Shown here piece after piece: positions 27,512-35,989 of a DNA stretch of 64,000 bases. Origin of the DNA: Plantactinospora sp. BC1. Lineage in GTDB: Bacteria; Actinomycetota; Actinomycetes; Mycobacteriales; Micromonosporaceae. The notes beneath the pieces are model-generated. The model worked only from the letters and a program-made list of their open reading frames with translations, made no database searches and had not been told where the DNA came from. Position 1 is the stretch's first letter, and each line of letters starts with the position of its first letter. Where the stretch lies: positions 5,952,001 through 6,016,000 of the forward strand of contig NZ_CP028158.1 in assembly GCF_003030345.1 (NCBI RefSeq). The letters are read 5' to 3'. Both the position numbers and the translations under genes were made by a program.

Positions 27512-28504
27512 CTATGACCACGGCGCGGTCGGGTACCACGGGATGATCTCGCGGCGGGCCAGCAGCCGGACGTCCCAGTAGAGGAACGTGAAGACGCCGG
27601 CCACCAGGAGCGCGACCGCGGTGATCGTCGCGACCCGGCTCGGCCTCGCGGCGAGCCAGCCGCGCAGCCGGGGCCCGCTGACCAGCGCCACCACTGCGAA
27701 GAGCAACGCCATCACCAGGATGTTGCCGATCGACTGCAACGTGAACGCCAGCGCGCCGTAGAGCGGGTTGCCGCTCTCCGCCGCGTCCCGGAACATCTGC
27801 CGGAACAGTGCGAACGGGCGTCCGATCAGGAATCCGCCGATCAGCGCCCCCAGCACGACCATCGGCGCGTTCGGGAACCTCCGCGAGACGCGCGCGAACG
27901 GGTCGGGCACGATGCCGAGGGCGGCCAGCCCGAGACAGGTCATGGCGAGCCCGATGACGCCGAAGACCACCAGCGACTGGACGCTGCGGGCCGAGAGACT
28001 GCCCGCGCTGTTCGCGGCCGTCGAGAACTGCGGCATCGCGGTGCCGACCAGCCCGACGACCGCGCCGTACGTCGCGGAGACCGCGATCATCCCCACCGCG
28101 AGCCACCCCAGCGGGGCGAACATGTGCCGCAGCCGGCTCCATCGCCCGCCGGTGCCGAGCATCGGCGCCATCGCACCGAACGCGGCGATGTTGCAGGCCG
28201 TGAAGGTGCCGGCGAGACCGGAGACGAACGCGAACGCCACCCCGGCGCCGATCCCGGCGATCGGGGTCTCCTTGGCGTCGTGCCCGAGCAGCGTGTCCGC
28301 CACGCTGTCGCCGATCGTGCTGTCGACGAACTCCGCCGACCAGACGACGGTGAGCAGGAAGCCACCCAGGACGCTGAGCCCGAGGATCAGCCACCGCCGC
28401 CGGGGGAAATGGCCGTTGACCAGCATGGAGGTGGCCCGTGGCGTCGCGGCGGTGCCAGCCGTCGTCTCCGGCGGTCCGATCTCGGTGCTCATCCGGCGTG
28501 CCAT
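27512..28504 (-). CDS. Multi-pass membrane protein, possibly DsbD/CcdA-like
   Basis: A 330-residue protein with about seven to eight hydrophobic helices after a short cytoplasmic start. The segments GLAGTFTACNIAAFGAMAPMLG, GWLAVGMIAVSATYGAVVG and NPLYGALAFTLQSIGNILVMALLFAVV recall the membrane core of DsbD/CcdA thiol-transport proteins. The paired cysteines of those proteins are not both present (a single Cys in FTACN), so a thiol relay of the normal kind is unlikely. I cannot name a function. It is transcribed with the AhpD-like gene (50-base gap). ATG after GGGAGGCGCG. Confidence 0.55.
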   Translation of the reverse strand: MARRMSTEIGPPETTAGTAATPRATSMLVNGHFPRRRWLILGLSVLGGFLLTVVWSAEFVDSTIGDSVADTLLGHDAKETPIAGIGAGVAFAFVSGLAGTFTACNIAAFGAMAPMLGTGGRWSRLRHMFAPLGWLAVGMIAVSATYGAVVGLVGTAMPQFSTAANSAGSLSARSVQSLVVFGVIGLAMTCLGLAALGIVPDPFARVSRRFPNAPMVVLGALIGGFLIGRPFALFRQMFRDAAESGNPLYGALAFTLQSIGNILVMALLFAVVALVSGPRLRGWLAARPSRVATITAVALLVAGVFTFLYWDVRLLARREIIPWYPTAPWS

Positions 28505-28680
28505 CGCGCCTCCCCTGCGGTACCCGACTCTCCGTAAAGCATGCGGCGACGGGGCGCGACGGTGTTCTCCCAAGATGCGCTCCGGCCCGCAGAAAGTAAG
28601 CACGCTGAGAGAACGGACTCACGCCGGGTGACGACTACGGTCGGCCGGGACCGGTAGTCCACCACGGGAGGGAGACACCC

Positions 28681-29268
28681 ATGGTCAACGGTTCGGCGGT
28701 CGCTCCGCCAGCTGGTCCGATCGCCCGGCTGAACCGGAACCACCACAGGACGGCGTTGAACCTCTACCTCTTCATCGTCGTCGCGCACTGGGCCGAACAC
28801 CTGGTGCAGGCGTACCAGATCTGGGTGCTCGGCATGCCGCGGCCGGAGGCACGCGGCGTGCTCGGCTGGTACTACCCCTGGCTGGTCAGCTCCGAGTGGC
28901 TGCACTACGGATACGCCCTCGTCATGCTGGTCGGCCTCTTCCTGCTGCGGCCCGGCTTCGTCGGGCGGGCGCGGACATGGTGGACGGTGGCGCTGGTCAT
29001 CCAGTTCTGGCACCACATCGAACACCTGCTGCTGCTGGTCCAGGTGCAGGCCGGCGTCAACTTCTTCGGCGCGGCGCAGCCGACCAGCATCGCCCAGCTC
29101 GTGCTCGCCCGGGTCGAGCTGCACCTCTTCTACAACTCGGTGGTGTTCATCCCGATGGCGATCGCGATGTACCTGCACCTGCGCCCCAACCGGGCCGAGC
29201 TGGCCGAGTACACCTGCAACTGCGTCGCCCGGTCGAGGTCGGGTCAGCCCGTGCCCTCGGCGGTCTGA
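28681..29268 (+). CDS. Histidine-rich small membrane protein, unknown function
   Basis: A 195-residue protein with four to five hydrophobic helices. Conserved-looking histidine clusters lie in or near the helices: NHHRT, HWAEHLVQAYQ, WLHYGYA, FWHHIEHLLLLVQ and ELHLFYNSVVF. Spaced His/Glu residues in membrane helices are typical of metal sites, for example in membrane di-iron oxidases and desaturases, but the exact eight-histidine pattern of those is not present. A metal- or heme-binding oxidase is a guess only. ATG after GGGAGGGAG. It is followed after six bases by the CopC-like gene. Confidence 0.6.
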   Translation: MVNGSAVAPPAGPIARLNRNHHRTALNLYLFIVVAHWAEHLVQAYQIWVLGMPRPEARGVLGWYYPWLVSSEWLHYGYALVMLVGLFLLRPGFVGRARTWWTVALVIQFWHHIEHLLLLVQVQAGVNFFGAAQPTSIAQLVLARVELHLFYNSVVFIPMAIAMYLHLRPNRAELAEYTCNCVARSRSGQPVPSAV

Positions 29269-29274
29269 CCGGTC

Positions 29275-29805
29275 ATGCCCTCCCGCGCCACCGCACCGAT
29301 CGCGCTGGCCCTGCTGGCTGTCGCCGCTGGTGTCCTGTTCGGGACGCCAGCGGCCGCCGGTGTGCCGGGCACCCTCGTGGCGAGCGACCCGCCCGACCAG
29401 GCGGTGCTCACCGCCGGGCCACCCGGGGTACGTCTGACCTTCTCCGGCCCGCCGGTCGAGGCGGGCTCGCACGTCTCCGTGCTCGACGGCGACGGCTCCA
29501 CCCTGACCACCGGACCGCTGGTGGTCCGGCCCGGCCGCGCCGTCTGGCAGCCGATCGCCGTCGACGCGCCGGGTGACGTGGTCGTCGCCTACCACGTCGA
29601 ACTCAGCAGCGGCGGTGCGGCCTCCGGCATCCTGCGCTTCAGCGTCGGTACCGGAGAGCTGCCCGCACCGCTGCGCGCCGCCATACCCACCGGCGACCAC
29701 GGGCACGGCGTCGACCCGATCAGCGCGTTCCTGCTCGTGGTCGACGGGCTCGTCGCGCTCGGCGTACTGGCGCTGCTGTGGCTGCGCCGCCCGCTCCCGC
29801 CGTGA
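29275..29805 (+). CDS. Secreted CopC-like Ig-fold protein with C-terminal membrane anchor
   Basis: 176 residues. There is a signal peptide (about 1-28, ending AAAG), a CopC-type Ig-like domain (ASDPPDQAVLTAGPPGVRLTFSGPPVEAGS...VVAYHVELSSGGAASGILRFSVG, about 35-125) and one C-terminal helix (FLLVVDGLVALGVLALLWLRR). CopC proteins bind copper with an N-terminal His and further His residues. Here the mature N-terminus starts GVPGTLVAS and the usual His ligands are absent from the domain, so copper binding is doubtful. The ribosome site is weak, and translation probably depends on the upstream gene. Confidence 0.7.
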   Translation: MPSRATAPIALALLAVAAGVLFGTPAAAGVPGTLVASDPPDQAVLTAGPPGVRLTFSGPPVEAGSHVSVLDGDGSTLTTGPLVVRPGRAVWQPIAVDAPGDVVVAYHVELSSGGAASGILRFSVGTGELPAPLRAAIPTGDHGHGVDPISAFLLVVDGLVALGVLALLWLRRPLPP

Positions 29806-29866
29806 CCGGACGACCCGGGCGGCGCCGGGGCCCGGGCCGGGCCCACTCCGCCGCCCGCCGCCGGTC

Positions 29867-30859
29867 CTAGCTCGGGGTGCCGCGCAGCTGGGACGCCACC
29901 CGCGCCCCGACCCGCTGCCGCCAGATCTCGTAGTCCGGATCGGCACCGGAACCGAAGCCGTCCGCCGCCACGTCGTCGGCGAGCGTCGCCGCCGCCGGCA
30001 CCGTCAGCCCGGTGAGGAGGCCGGTCGCCAGCTCGGTGTGCGGGGGCACGAAACCGGCGAAGTCCCGGGCCTTGGCCGCGAAGACCGCGCCCTGGGCCAG
30101 GTGCGGGAGGGCGTCACCGGCCACCCCGCGCAGCACCGTGAGGCCGTGCGCGTCGCTGCCGCCGGCGAAGGTGGCCGCCAGGCCGACCCCGCTCCACAGG
30201 TCGGCCTGGCGCTCGGTGGCGAAGCGTCCCACCGCCGTCGCCACGTCCGGCGCCACCCCGCCGTGGATGAACCAGAGGGCACGGCCGATGCCCTGGTCGA
30301 CCGCGCGCGGGAAGTAGTCGGCCCGGCCCTGCCACAGGTACGGCGCCGGCCGGCGCTGCTCGGTGACCCAGCGGTCGGTCTCGAAGTAGGCGCGGTCGAA
30401 GCCGTACCCGTCCACGGCCAGCCAGCTCATGGTCGGGTAGTACGGCACGCCGCTCAGGTCGGGCAGCACGTTGCGCCACAGGATGCGCGGCAACCGGGCC
30501 ATCGCGAAGCCGATTCCGATGTACGTGAGGAAGGTGTGCGGCCGACCCGGTCCGCGCAGCAGGTCCCGCGCCCGGTGGCCCCGGCCGCCCGCCATCGCGT
30601 CGCGCACCGTGTAGGCCATCGCGGCCCCCTCGTACGCGAACCCCCGCTGTTCGGCCTCCACCAGTTCCAGCCGGCGTTCCACCTCCCACGGCGCCCGCGC
30701 CTCGATCGCCCACTCGAAGCCACAGAGGACCGCCTGCGGAATGGCCTCCAGCCGGCGGGTCGCGTCGGTGGCACGGACCGGAAAGCCGCGCGCCGCGAAG
30801 GTCACCTCGGTGAACGACGGCGTCAACGCCAAACGGCGCAGCGAACCGAGCATCGGCAT
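29867..30859 (-). CDS. Second DUF1702 (UnbL-like) protein
   Basis: A 330-residue paralogue of unbL. It shares RGF near the start, RGFAYEGAAMAYTVRDAM, YIGIGFAMARLPR, WLAVDGYGFDRAYFET, DQGIGRALWFIHGG and SGVGLAATFAGG with the copy at 25245-26219, while the ends diverge. Some enediyne clusters hold an extra UnbL-like gene. Its function is unknown. It stands alone on the minus strand between two plus-strand groups and has its own TAGGAG site six bases before the ATG. The 295-base spacer to the divergent plus-strand gene is less GC-rich and should hold promoters for both. Confidence 0.85.
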   Translation of the reverse strand: MPMLGSLRRLALTPSFTEVTFAARGFPVRATDATRRLEAIPQAVLCGFEWAIEARAPWEVERRLELVEAEQRGFAYEGAAMAYTVRDAMAGGRGHRARDLLRGPGRPHTFLTYIGIGFAMARLPRILWRNVLPDLSGVPYYPTMSWLAVDGYGFDRAYFETDRWVTEQRRPAPYLWQGRADYFPRAVDQGIGRALWFIHGGVAPDVATAVGRFATERQADLWSGVGLAATFAGGSDAHGLTVLRGVAGDALPHLAQGAVFAAKARDFAGFVPPHTELATGLLTGLTVPAAATLADDVAADGFGSGADPDYEIWRQRVGARVASQLRGTPS

Positions 30860-31154
30860 GCCGGGCTCCTAATCCGATATAGGGGGACAGCTCATCCCAT
30901 GGTGGCGCGGCCCCGAGGAAAATCCGTCTCCTGCCGTGCGCTGTCGGGGCCCGGCAAGGGCTTGTGCGGCAGCCCGCGCCAGCGCAACGAAGAAGATGAT
31001 TTCCAACCCCCGTATCGGGAGGATTGTCGTCTAACGGATCGGATTACGCCGAGCATCCGTGCGCACCTTCTCCGAAACCATTACCGGCCCAGCGGACCGG
31101 GCTAATTGGAGCAGGACGCCCACGACAGGCTCCGACACGACAGGAGGGAATGCC

Positions 31155-31724
31155 GTGCAGCCCGACGAACACGATGCGGGGCCGGCCCGTACAGCCACCA
31201 TAGAGGCATTCGCCGACACCATCATCCCGGGAGCGAAGCGGTCACCCGACGACCGGGCGGTGGCGGGTGCCGACCCGACCGGAGGCGCGGTGGCGGCGGG
31301 CGCCCTCGAACTGCTCGAACAGCCCGGCGGCGGGCTGTCGGAGGCGCTGGACTCGCTGTTCTACACGCTGAACGACCACGCCCTCGAATACGCCGCCGAG
31401 CACGGTTTGACACTCGACGACGACGTACCCGCCTTCGTCGCACTCTCCTTCGAACACCGCACCGCACTGGTACGGCAACTCACCGCACCCGTTCATCCGG
31501 AAAAACAGATGTGGGTCGCTCTCGCCCTTTTCAGCAACATGGCATTCGACAGCGCCGCGCACATCAGTACGGCGGAGGCATTCGCCGGGCAACATCCGGG
31601 GCTGTTGACAATCGGCTATTTCCGGCCGGACGCCGACGGCCTGCACCGTTTTCCGCAGTACTCGTACGGTCGCGCACTGGCCCCGATCCACCCACAAACC
31701 ACGGTGACAGGTGATCCAGCATGA
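31155..31724 (+). CDS. Gluconate-2-dehydrogenase-subunit-3-like small partner of the GMC oxidoreductase
   Basis: A 189-residue protein starting at a GTG with AGGAGGG seven bases upstream. IEAFADTIIPGAKRSPDDRA near the start resembles the TIIPxxxxxP segment of gluconate 2-dehydrogenase subunit 3-like proteins, which act as small partners of GMC flavoenzymes. It overlaps the GMC gene by four bases (ATGA), which supports a two-subunit enzyme. In nine-membered enediyne clusters an equivalent pair (E8/E9 type) may exist; I state this from memory and with caution. No twin-arginine signal is visible. Confidence 0.65.
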   Translation: MQPDEHDAGPARTATIEAFADTIIPGAKRSPDDRAVAGADPTGGAVAAGALELLEQPGGGLSEALDSLFYTLNDHALEYAAEHGLTLDDDVPAFVALSFEHRTALVRQLTAPVHPEKQMWVALALFSNMAFDSAAHISTAEAFAGQHPGLLTIGYFRPDADGLHRFPQYSYGRALAPIHPQTTVTGDPA

Positions 31725-33361
31725 CAACAGCCACGGAGTCGACGGACATCGTCGTGATCGGCAGCGGTTTCGGCGGTGCCATCGCGGCCTACCATTTCGC
31801 CGCCGGTGGGGCCCGCGTCGTGGTCCTGGAACGCGGACCATGGTTGCAGGCCGAGGAGTTCGACCACGACTTCAAGCTGGGATCGTCGTACACCCGGGTG
31901 TTCGACTTCGTCGTCGGCGACGGGATGAGCGTGCTCAGCGGAAACTGCGTCGGCGGCGGCAGCGTGGTCTACTTCGCCACGATGCCGCGGGCGCCCCGGT
32001 TCGTCTTCGAGCGGCACGGCAGCATCGGCCGCCGGATGTGGCCGGCCAGCATCACCAGGGACAAGCTCGATCCCTGGTACGACCGGGTCACCGAGGCGCT
32101 GCCGGTCACCCGGCAGTCCTGGGACCGGGTGCCGTACGCGGGCGGCCTCTTCGCGGCGGCCTGCGCGCACGCCGGCCGTACCGCCAACCCGCCGCCGTCG
32201 GCGGTGGACCTGGACGAGTGCGTGAACTGCAACTGGATGATGGCCGGCTGCCGGTTCGACGCCAAGCGGTCGCTGCTGCTCAACTACCTGCCGGCCGCCG
32301 TCGCGCACGGTGCCGCGATCCGGCCGTTGCACGAGGTGCAGCACCTGACCAGGAACGACGACGGCGGCTACCGGGTGCACTACCGGATCGTCGACGCCGA
32401 GGACTACCGGATCCTGCACGACAGCGGCACGATCGACGCCAAGCTCGTCGTCCTCGCCGCGGGTGCCGGCGCGACGCCGGTGATCCTGCAACGCTCGGCG
32501 GCCACCCTCGGCCCGATGCCGCACGCGGTCGGGAGGTACTTCTCCGGCAACGGCGAGCGCCTCAACACGGCGGTCTTCGACGAGGACCGGGTACGCGAGG
32601 TGCTCGGACTGTCCCGCCCGGGCGGCCAGGCCTACGAGGCGTACCAGATCGGCCGGGGCCCGACGGTGGCGAGCTGGGACCGGTTGGACGGCCGGCTGCC
32701 GGAGTACGAGCGCTTCTCGCTCGAGCAGTTGTATTTCCCGCCCGGGCTCGGCACCATCCTGGCCCAGGTGCCCGGTGCCACCGGTCCGTCCTGGTTCGGT
32801 GTGCAGAAGAAGGAGATGCTGCGGCGCTGGCAGTCCTGGCTGACCATCTTCACGATGTCCGAGGACGACAACGAGGGCGTCTTCGGGCCGCCACCGGAGA
32901 CCGGGAACGCGCACCGGCTCTCCATGCAGATGCTCGGCGACGGGCCGCTGCGCTACCGGCCGACGCCGAACACCTGGCGCGGCTGGTCGTTGGCGGACGC
33001 CGAGGTCAAGGACATCCTGGAGCGTGACGGCCTGGCCCGGGTGGCGCCGTGGACCAACGACCTGGTCGGCGCCTACACCGTGCATCCGCTGGCGTCCTGC
33101 CGGATCGGGGACGACCCGGCGACCTCGGCACTGGACGACCGGCACGAGCTGCGGGGGCATCCCGGCATCTTCGTCACCGACGGCTCGGCGGTGCCGGGTG
33201 CGTTGACGGTCAACCCGGCGCTCACCATCGCGGCGCTGGCCGAGCGGGCCATGCCCGGCATGGTCCGGGCCGCCCAGGAGCGGGGTGTCGCCGTGCGGTA
33301 CGGCGCTCCCGGACCGGGTGCCGGCACGGCCTCCCGGGTCGCCATGGCCCGGACGGCCTGA
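31721..33361 (+). CDS. GMC-family flavoprotein oxidoreductase (cholesterol-oxidase-like)
   Basis: A 546-residue GMC oxidoreductase. The FAD motif IVVIGSGFGGAIAAYHFA lies at about 10-27, GNCVGGGSVVYFATMPRAP matches the second GMC signature region, and the C-terminal active site has His455 in HPLASCRIG and Asn498 in TVNPALTIAALAER. Such enzymes oxidise alcohols, often sterol-like hydrophobic ones, to carbonyls. Here the substrate is probably an enediyne core intermediate. Cysteines in ECVNCNWMMAGCRFD (about 167-180) look like a metal- or disulfide-forming cluster, also seen in bacterial GMC relatives. Coupled to the small gene upstream and followed after 12 bases by the AhpD-like gene. Confidence 0.85.
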   Translation: MTTATESTDIVVIGSGFGGAIAAYHFAAGGARVVVLERGPWLQAEEFDHDFKLGSSYTRVFDFVVGDGMSVLSGNCVGGGSVVYFATMPRAPRFVFERHGSIGRRMWPASITRDKLDPWYDRVTEALPVTRQSWDRVPYAGGLFAAACAHAGRTANPPPSAVDLDECVNCNWMMAGCRFDAKRSLLLNYLPAAVAHGAAIRPLHEVQHLTRNDDGGYRVHYRIVDAEDYRILHDSGTIDAKLVVLAAGAGATPVILQRSAATLGPMPHAVGRYFSGNGERLNTAVFDEDRVREVLGLSRPGGQAYEAYQIGRGPTVASWDRLDGRLPEYERFSLEQLYFPPGLGTILAQVPGATGPSWFGVQKKEMLRRWQSWLTIFTMSEDDNEGVFGPPPETGNAHRLSMQMLGDGPLRYRPTPNTWRGWSLADAEVKDILERDGLARVAPWTNDLVGAYTVHPLASCRIGDDPATSALDDRHELRGHPGIFVTDGSAVPGALTVNPALTIAALAERAMPGMVRAAQERGVAVRYGAPGPGAGTASRVAMARTA

Positions 33362-33373
33362 CGGGGGTGCGCC

Positions 33374-34462
33374 GTGGGATCGCTGTTCGCACGCGTCGCG
33401 CGCCGGGCGTCCGCGGCGCACATCCGGCACCTCGCCCGGGTCGCACCGGGTAGCGAGACCGGCCTGGTGGCCGAGGTGTACCAGCAGATGGAGGCCGACT
33501 TCGGCATGGTCGCGCCGCCGATCGGGCTGCACGCGCCGGCACCGGCGGCGCTCGCGGCGAGTTGGCTGATGCTGCGGGAGTCGCTGCTGGCCGGCGGGGT
33601 GGTCGACCGGTCGGTCAAGGAGGCGGTGGCGGCGGCGGTCTCGGTCGCCAACCGGTGCCCGTACTGCATGGAGGTGCACGGGGCGGCGATGGCGGGACTG
33701 TCGTCCGGCGCGGACGCGGACGCGATCGTCGCCGGCCGGTTCGACGCCGTCGCCGATCCCCGGGTACGCGAGTTGGCCCACTGGGCCTGGGCGAGCGGGC
33801 GACCGGAGGCCGGTGGTCGACCGGTCCCGTTCCCGGCCGAGCAGGCACCGGAGGTCATCGGGGTGGTGGTGACCTTCCACTACCTCAACCGGATGGTCAG
33901 TCTCTTCCTCACCGAGTCGCCGCTGCCGCCGGTACCCGCTCCGGCGCTGGGGATGGTGCGGCGGGGGGCCAGGTTCGTCATGGGAACTCTGGCGCGGCGG
34001 CGCCCGACGCCGGGTACCTCGCTCGAACTGCTGCCTGACGCGCCGCTGCCGCCGGACCTGTGCTGGGCCGCCGGTCGACCGCCGGTCGCGGCGGCCTTCG
34101 CCCGGGCCGCCGCGGCCGTGGAGCACGGCGCGCACGGTGCCGTGACCGCCGAGGTACGAGGGCTGGTGCTGGGCATGCTGGCCCGGCGGGTCGGCGTGGA
34201 GCCGGGGTTCGGCGCGCCGGCCTGGCTGACGGAGGCGGTCGCGACGGTGCCGGCGGGTGACCGACCCGCCGCCCGGCTCGGCCTGCTCACCGCGTTCGCT
34301 CCGTACCGGGTGACCGGCGAGCTGGTCGACCAGGTCAGGGGCGATCTCGACGAGGCGGGGCTGATCCACCTGACCTCCTGGGCGAGCCTCGCGGCTGCCC
34401 GGGCGATCGGTGCACGGTTGTGGCCGGCCGAGTCGGCGCCGCCGGCCGGGCGTCACATTTGA
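33374..34462 (+). CDS. AhpD-like carboxymuconolactone decarboxylase-fold protein (copy 2)
   Basis: A 362-residue paralogue of the protein at 26394-27461, with the AhpD-type motif Glu83, Cys95 and Cys98 (RCPYC) and His102. The two align along most of their length, including HYLNRMVS/HYLGRMVN and the closing TSWASLAAARAIGA. It probably shares a transcript with the GMC pair (12-base gap). This ties the AhpD-like family to the GMC oxidation step or to detoxification of peroxide made by it. GTG start. Confidence 0.75.
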   Translation: MGSLFARVARRASAAHIRHLARVAPGSETGLVAEVYQQMEADFGMVAPPIGLHAPAPAALAASWLMLRESLLAGGVVDRSVKEAVAAAVSVANRCPYCMEVHGAAMAGLSSGADADAIVAGRFDAVADPRVRELAHWAWASGRPEAGGRPVPFPAEQAPEVIGVVVTFHYLNRMVSLFLTESPLPPVPAPALGMVRRGARFVMGTLARRRPTPGTSLELLPDAPLPPDLCWAAGRPPVAAAFARAAAAVEHGAHGAVTAEVRGLVLGMLARRVGVEPGFGAPAWLTEAVATVPAGDRPAARLGLLTAFAPYRVTGELVDQVRGDLDEAGLIHLTSWASLAAARAIGARLWPAESAPPAGRHI

Positions 34463-34816
34463 CGTGGACGTTTCCGGGCGGTGACGACAGGGCTACATCG
34501 GTGAAGTAGTGCGCACCGCTATCCGATTTTAACTTCGTGATTGCGGAGCAGATAGAGGATGACGAATCTCAGTGTTGCTGGGAGGCCCTGCTTAAGTTAA
34601 CCTCAACGTGGCGGAACGCATCGACGAGGGCGAGTGGACTGAAGCGCCGGGGGCATGGAGCTTCGAAAACCCTTCTGTTATCTACCAATCAACTCATGCT
34701 GCCGGGCAGCCGACGACGGTAGGCCCTGCTTTCTACCTCTCCGCTGGTTCGACCATTGCCGACACTTTTTGGTGACCGAATCAAGCCCGACATTCGAGTC
34801 TTCGGGAGGAGCAGGA
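34463..34816. other. Less GC-rich intergenic region upstream of the AraC gene
   Basis: These 354 bases contain no gene I can support. Composition drops visibly, with runs such as TTAAGTTAAC near 34593. The drop continues into the DNA-binding half of the AraC gene, which suggests either a regulatory region or recently acquired DNA. The AraC promoter must lie here. Confidence 0.5.
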
Positions 34817-35989
34817 GTGGACGACCCCATCGAGCAGGCCGTGGGCCGCGCTATTGCCGCAATGCGCGAGAACCTCGGCGAGCAGCTCACGGTAGATGAC
34901 ATCGCCCGTGCCGCGATGTTCAGCAAGTTTCACTTCACCCGGATATTTCAGCGCGCGACCGGTGTCTCTCCCGGTCGCTTCCTCTCGGCACTGCGATTGC
35001 AGCGGGCAAAACATCTTCTGGTGTCGACGTCGCTAAATGTAGCAGACATCAGTGTGCGGGTGGGGTACAACAGCGTGGGTACCTTCAGTACCCGCTTCAG
35101 CAGAAGCGTCGGAATGTCACCGACCGCCTATCGCAAGCGATCCGGATTCGCACCACACATACCCGTCGACCCGTATCTCGGTGTGGACGGACGCTCGTCC
35201 GGACGGGTCTCCGGACGGGTCTGGCCGGCTCAGGCGGAGGAGAACAGCCTCATCTTCGTCGGCCTCTTTCCCGACCGGATTCCGCAGGGCCGGCCGGTGC
35301 GGTGCGCGATCCTGTCCGGGTGGGGCCAGTACCGATTCGACAGCGTGCCGGCCGGCACCTGGTATCTGCTGGCGCAGGAGGTGACCGGCGACCCGCGCGC
35401 GGCGATCGGCGAGCCGGACGGCGTCGACGGGTCGGTCTCGGTCGCCACGAACGGGCCGCTGACCATCGGTCGGGACACCTTCATCCAGGCCGACCTGCTG
35501 CTGAAACCGGCGGGGACGCTGGACCCGCCCGTGCTGCTCGCCCTGCTCGACGCCCGGAACACGGCACTGGCCGGCGTGCCGGAGCCGGAACCCGCCCGGG
35601 CCGCGGCGACCCGCCCGACCGGAGACGCCGGCTCGGTGGACATCGCCCTACCTGGCAACAACATAAATATCGACGCAAAGGTACGTATTGACGCAACTGA
35701 TAATCTTGGCGAGCTAAACCAGGTGCGGTGCGGCACCTCTGGAACCACCAGCAACGCCACCGGGGGGCTAGATGCGCATATCCGATCTCAGCCGGCGGAC
35801 CGGGGTCTCCGTTGCCACGATCAAATTCTACCTACGCAGGGGTCTGCTTCCCAAAGGCGTACCGACCCAGCGGAACCAGGCCGAGTACAACGAGAGACAC
35901 CTGCACCGGATCCGTCTCATCAGGGCGTTCACGAACATCGGACAACTCGACCTCTCCACCGTCGGCGAGCTGCTCGCAGCCATCGATGA
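34817..35989 (+). CDS. AraC-family regulator with C-terminal beta domain
   Basis: A 390-residue protein. An AraC/XylS DNA-binding domain fills residues 1-110 (LTVDDIARAAMFSKFHFTRIFQRATG, LNVADISVRVGYNSVGTFSTRFSR). About residues 120-280 (FVGLFPDRIPQGRPVRCAIL, VPAGTWYLLAQEV, GRDTFIQADLLLKP) form a beta-rich domain that may sense a ligand. The start GTG follows GGAGGA by six bases. The end is odd: the frame stays open 218 bases into the MerR gene, and the last 70-odd residues look like shadow translation. Either a natural overlap or a frameshift near 35650-35770 must be considered. The likely role is pathway control. Confidence 0.7.
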   Translation: MDDPIEQAVGRAIAAMRENLGEQLTVDDIARAAMFSKFHFTRIFQRATGVSPGRFLSALRLQRAKHLLVSTSLNVADISVRVGYNSVGTFSTRFSRSVGMSPTAYRKRSGFAPHIPVDPYLGVDGRSSGRVSGRVWPAQAEENSLIFVGLFPDRIPQGRPVRCAILSGWGQYRFDSVPAGTWYLLAQEVTGDPRAAIGEPDGVDGSVSVATNGPLTIGRDTFIQADLLLKPAGTLDPPVLLALLDARNTALAGVPEPEPARAAATRPTGDAGSVDIALPGNNINIDAKVRIDATDNLGELNQVRCGTSGTTSNATGGLDAHIRSQPADRGLRCHDQILPTQGSASQRRTDPAEPGRVQRETPAPDPSHQGVHEHRTTRPLHRRRAARSHR

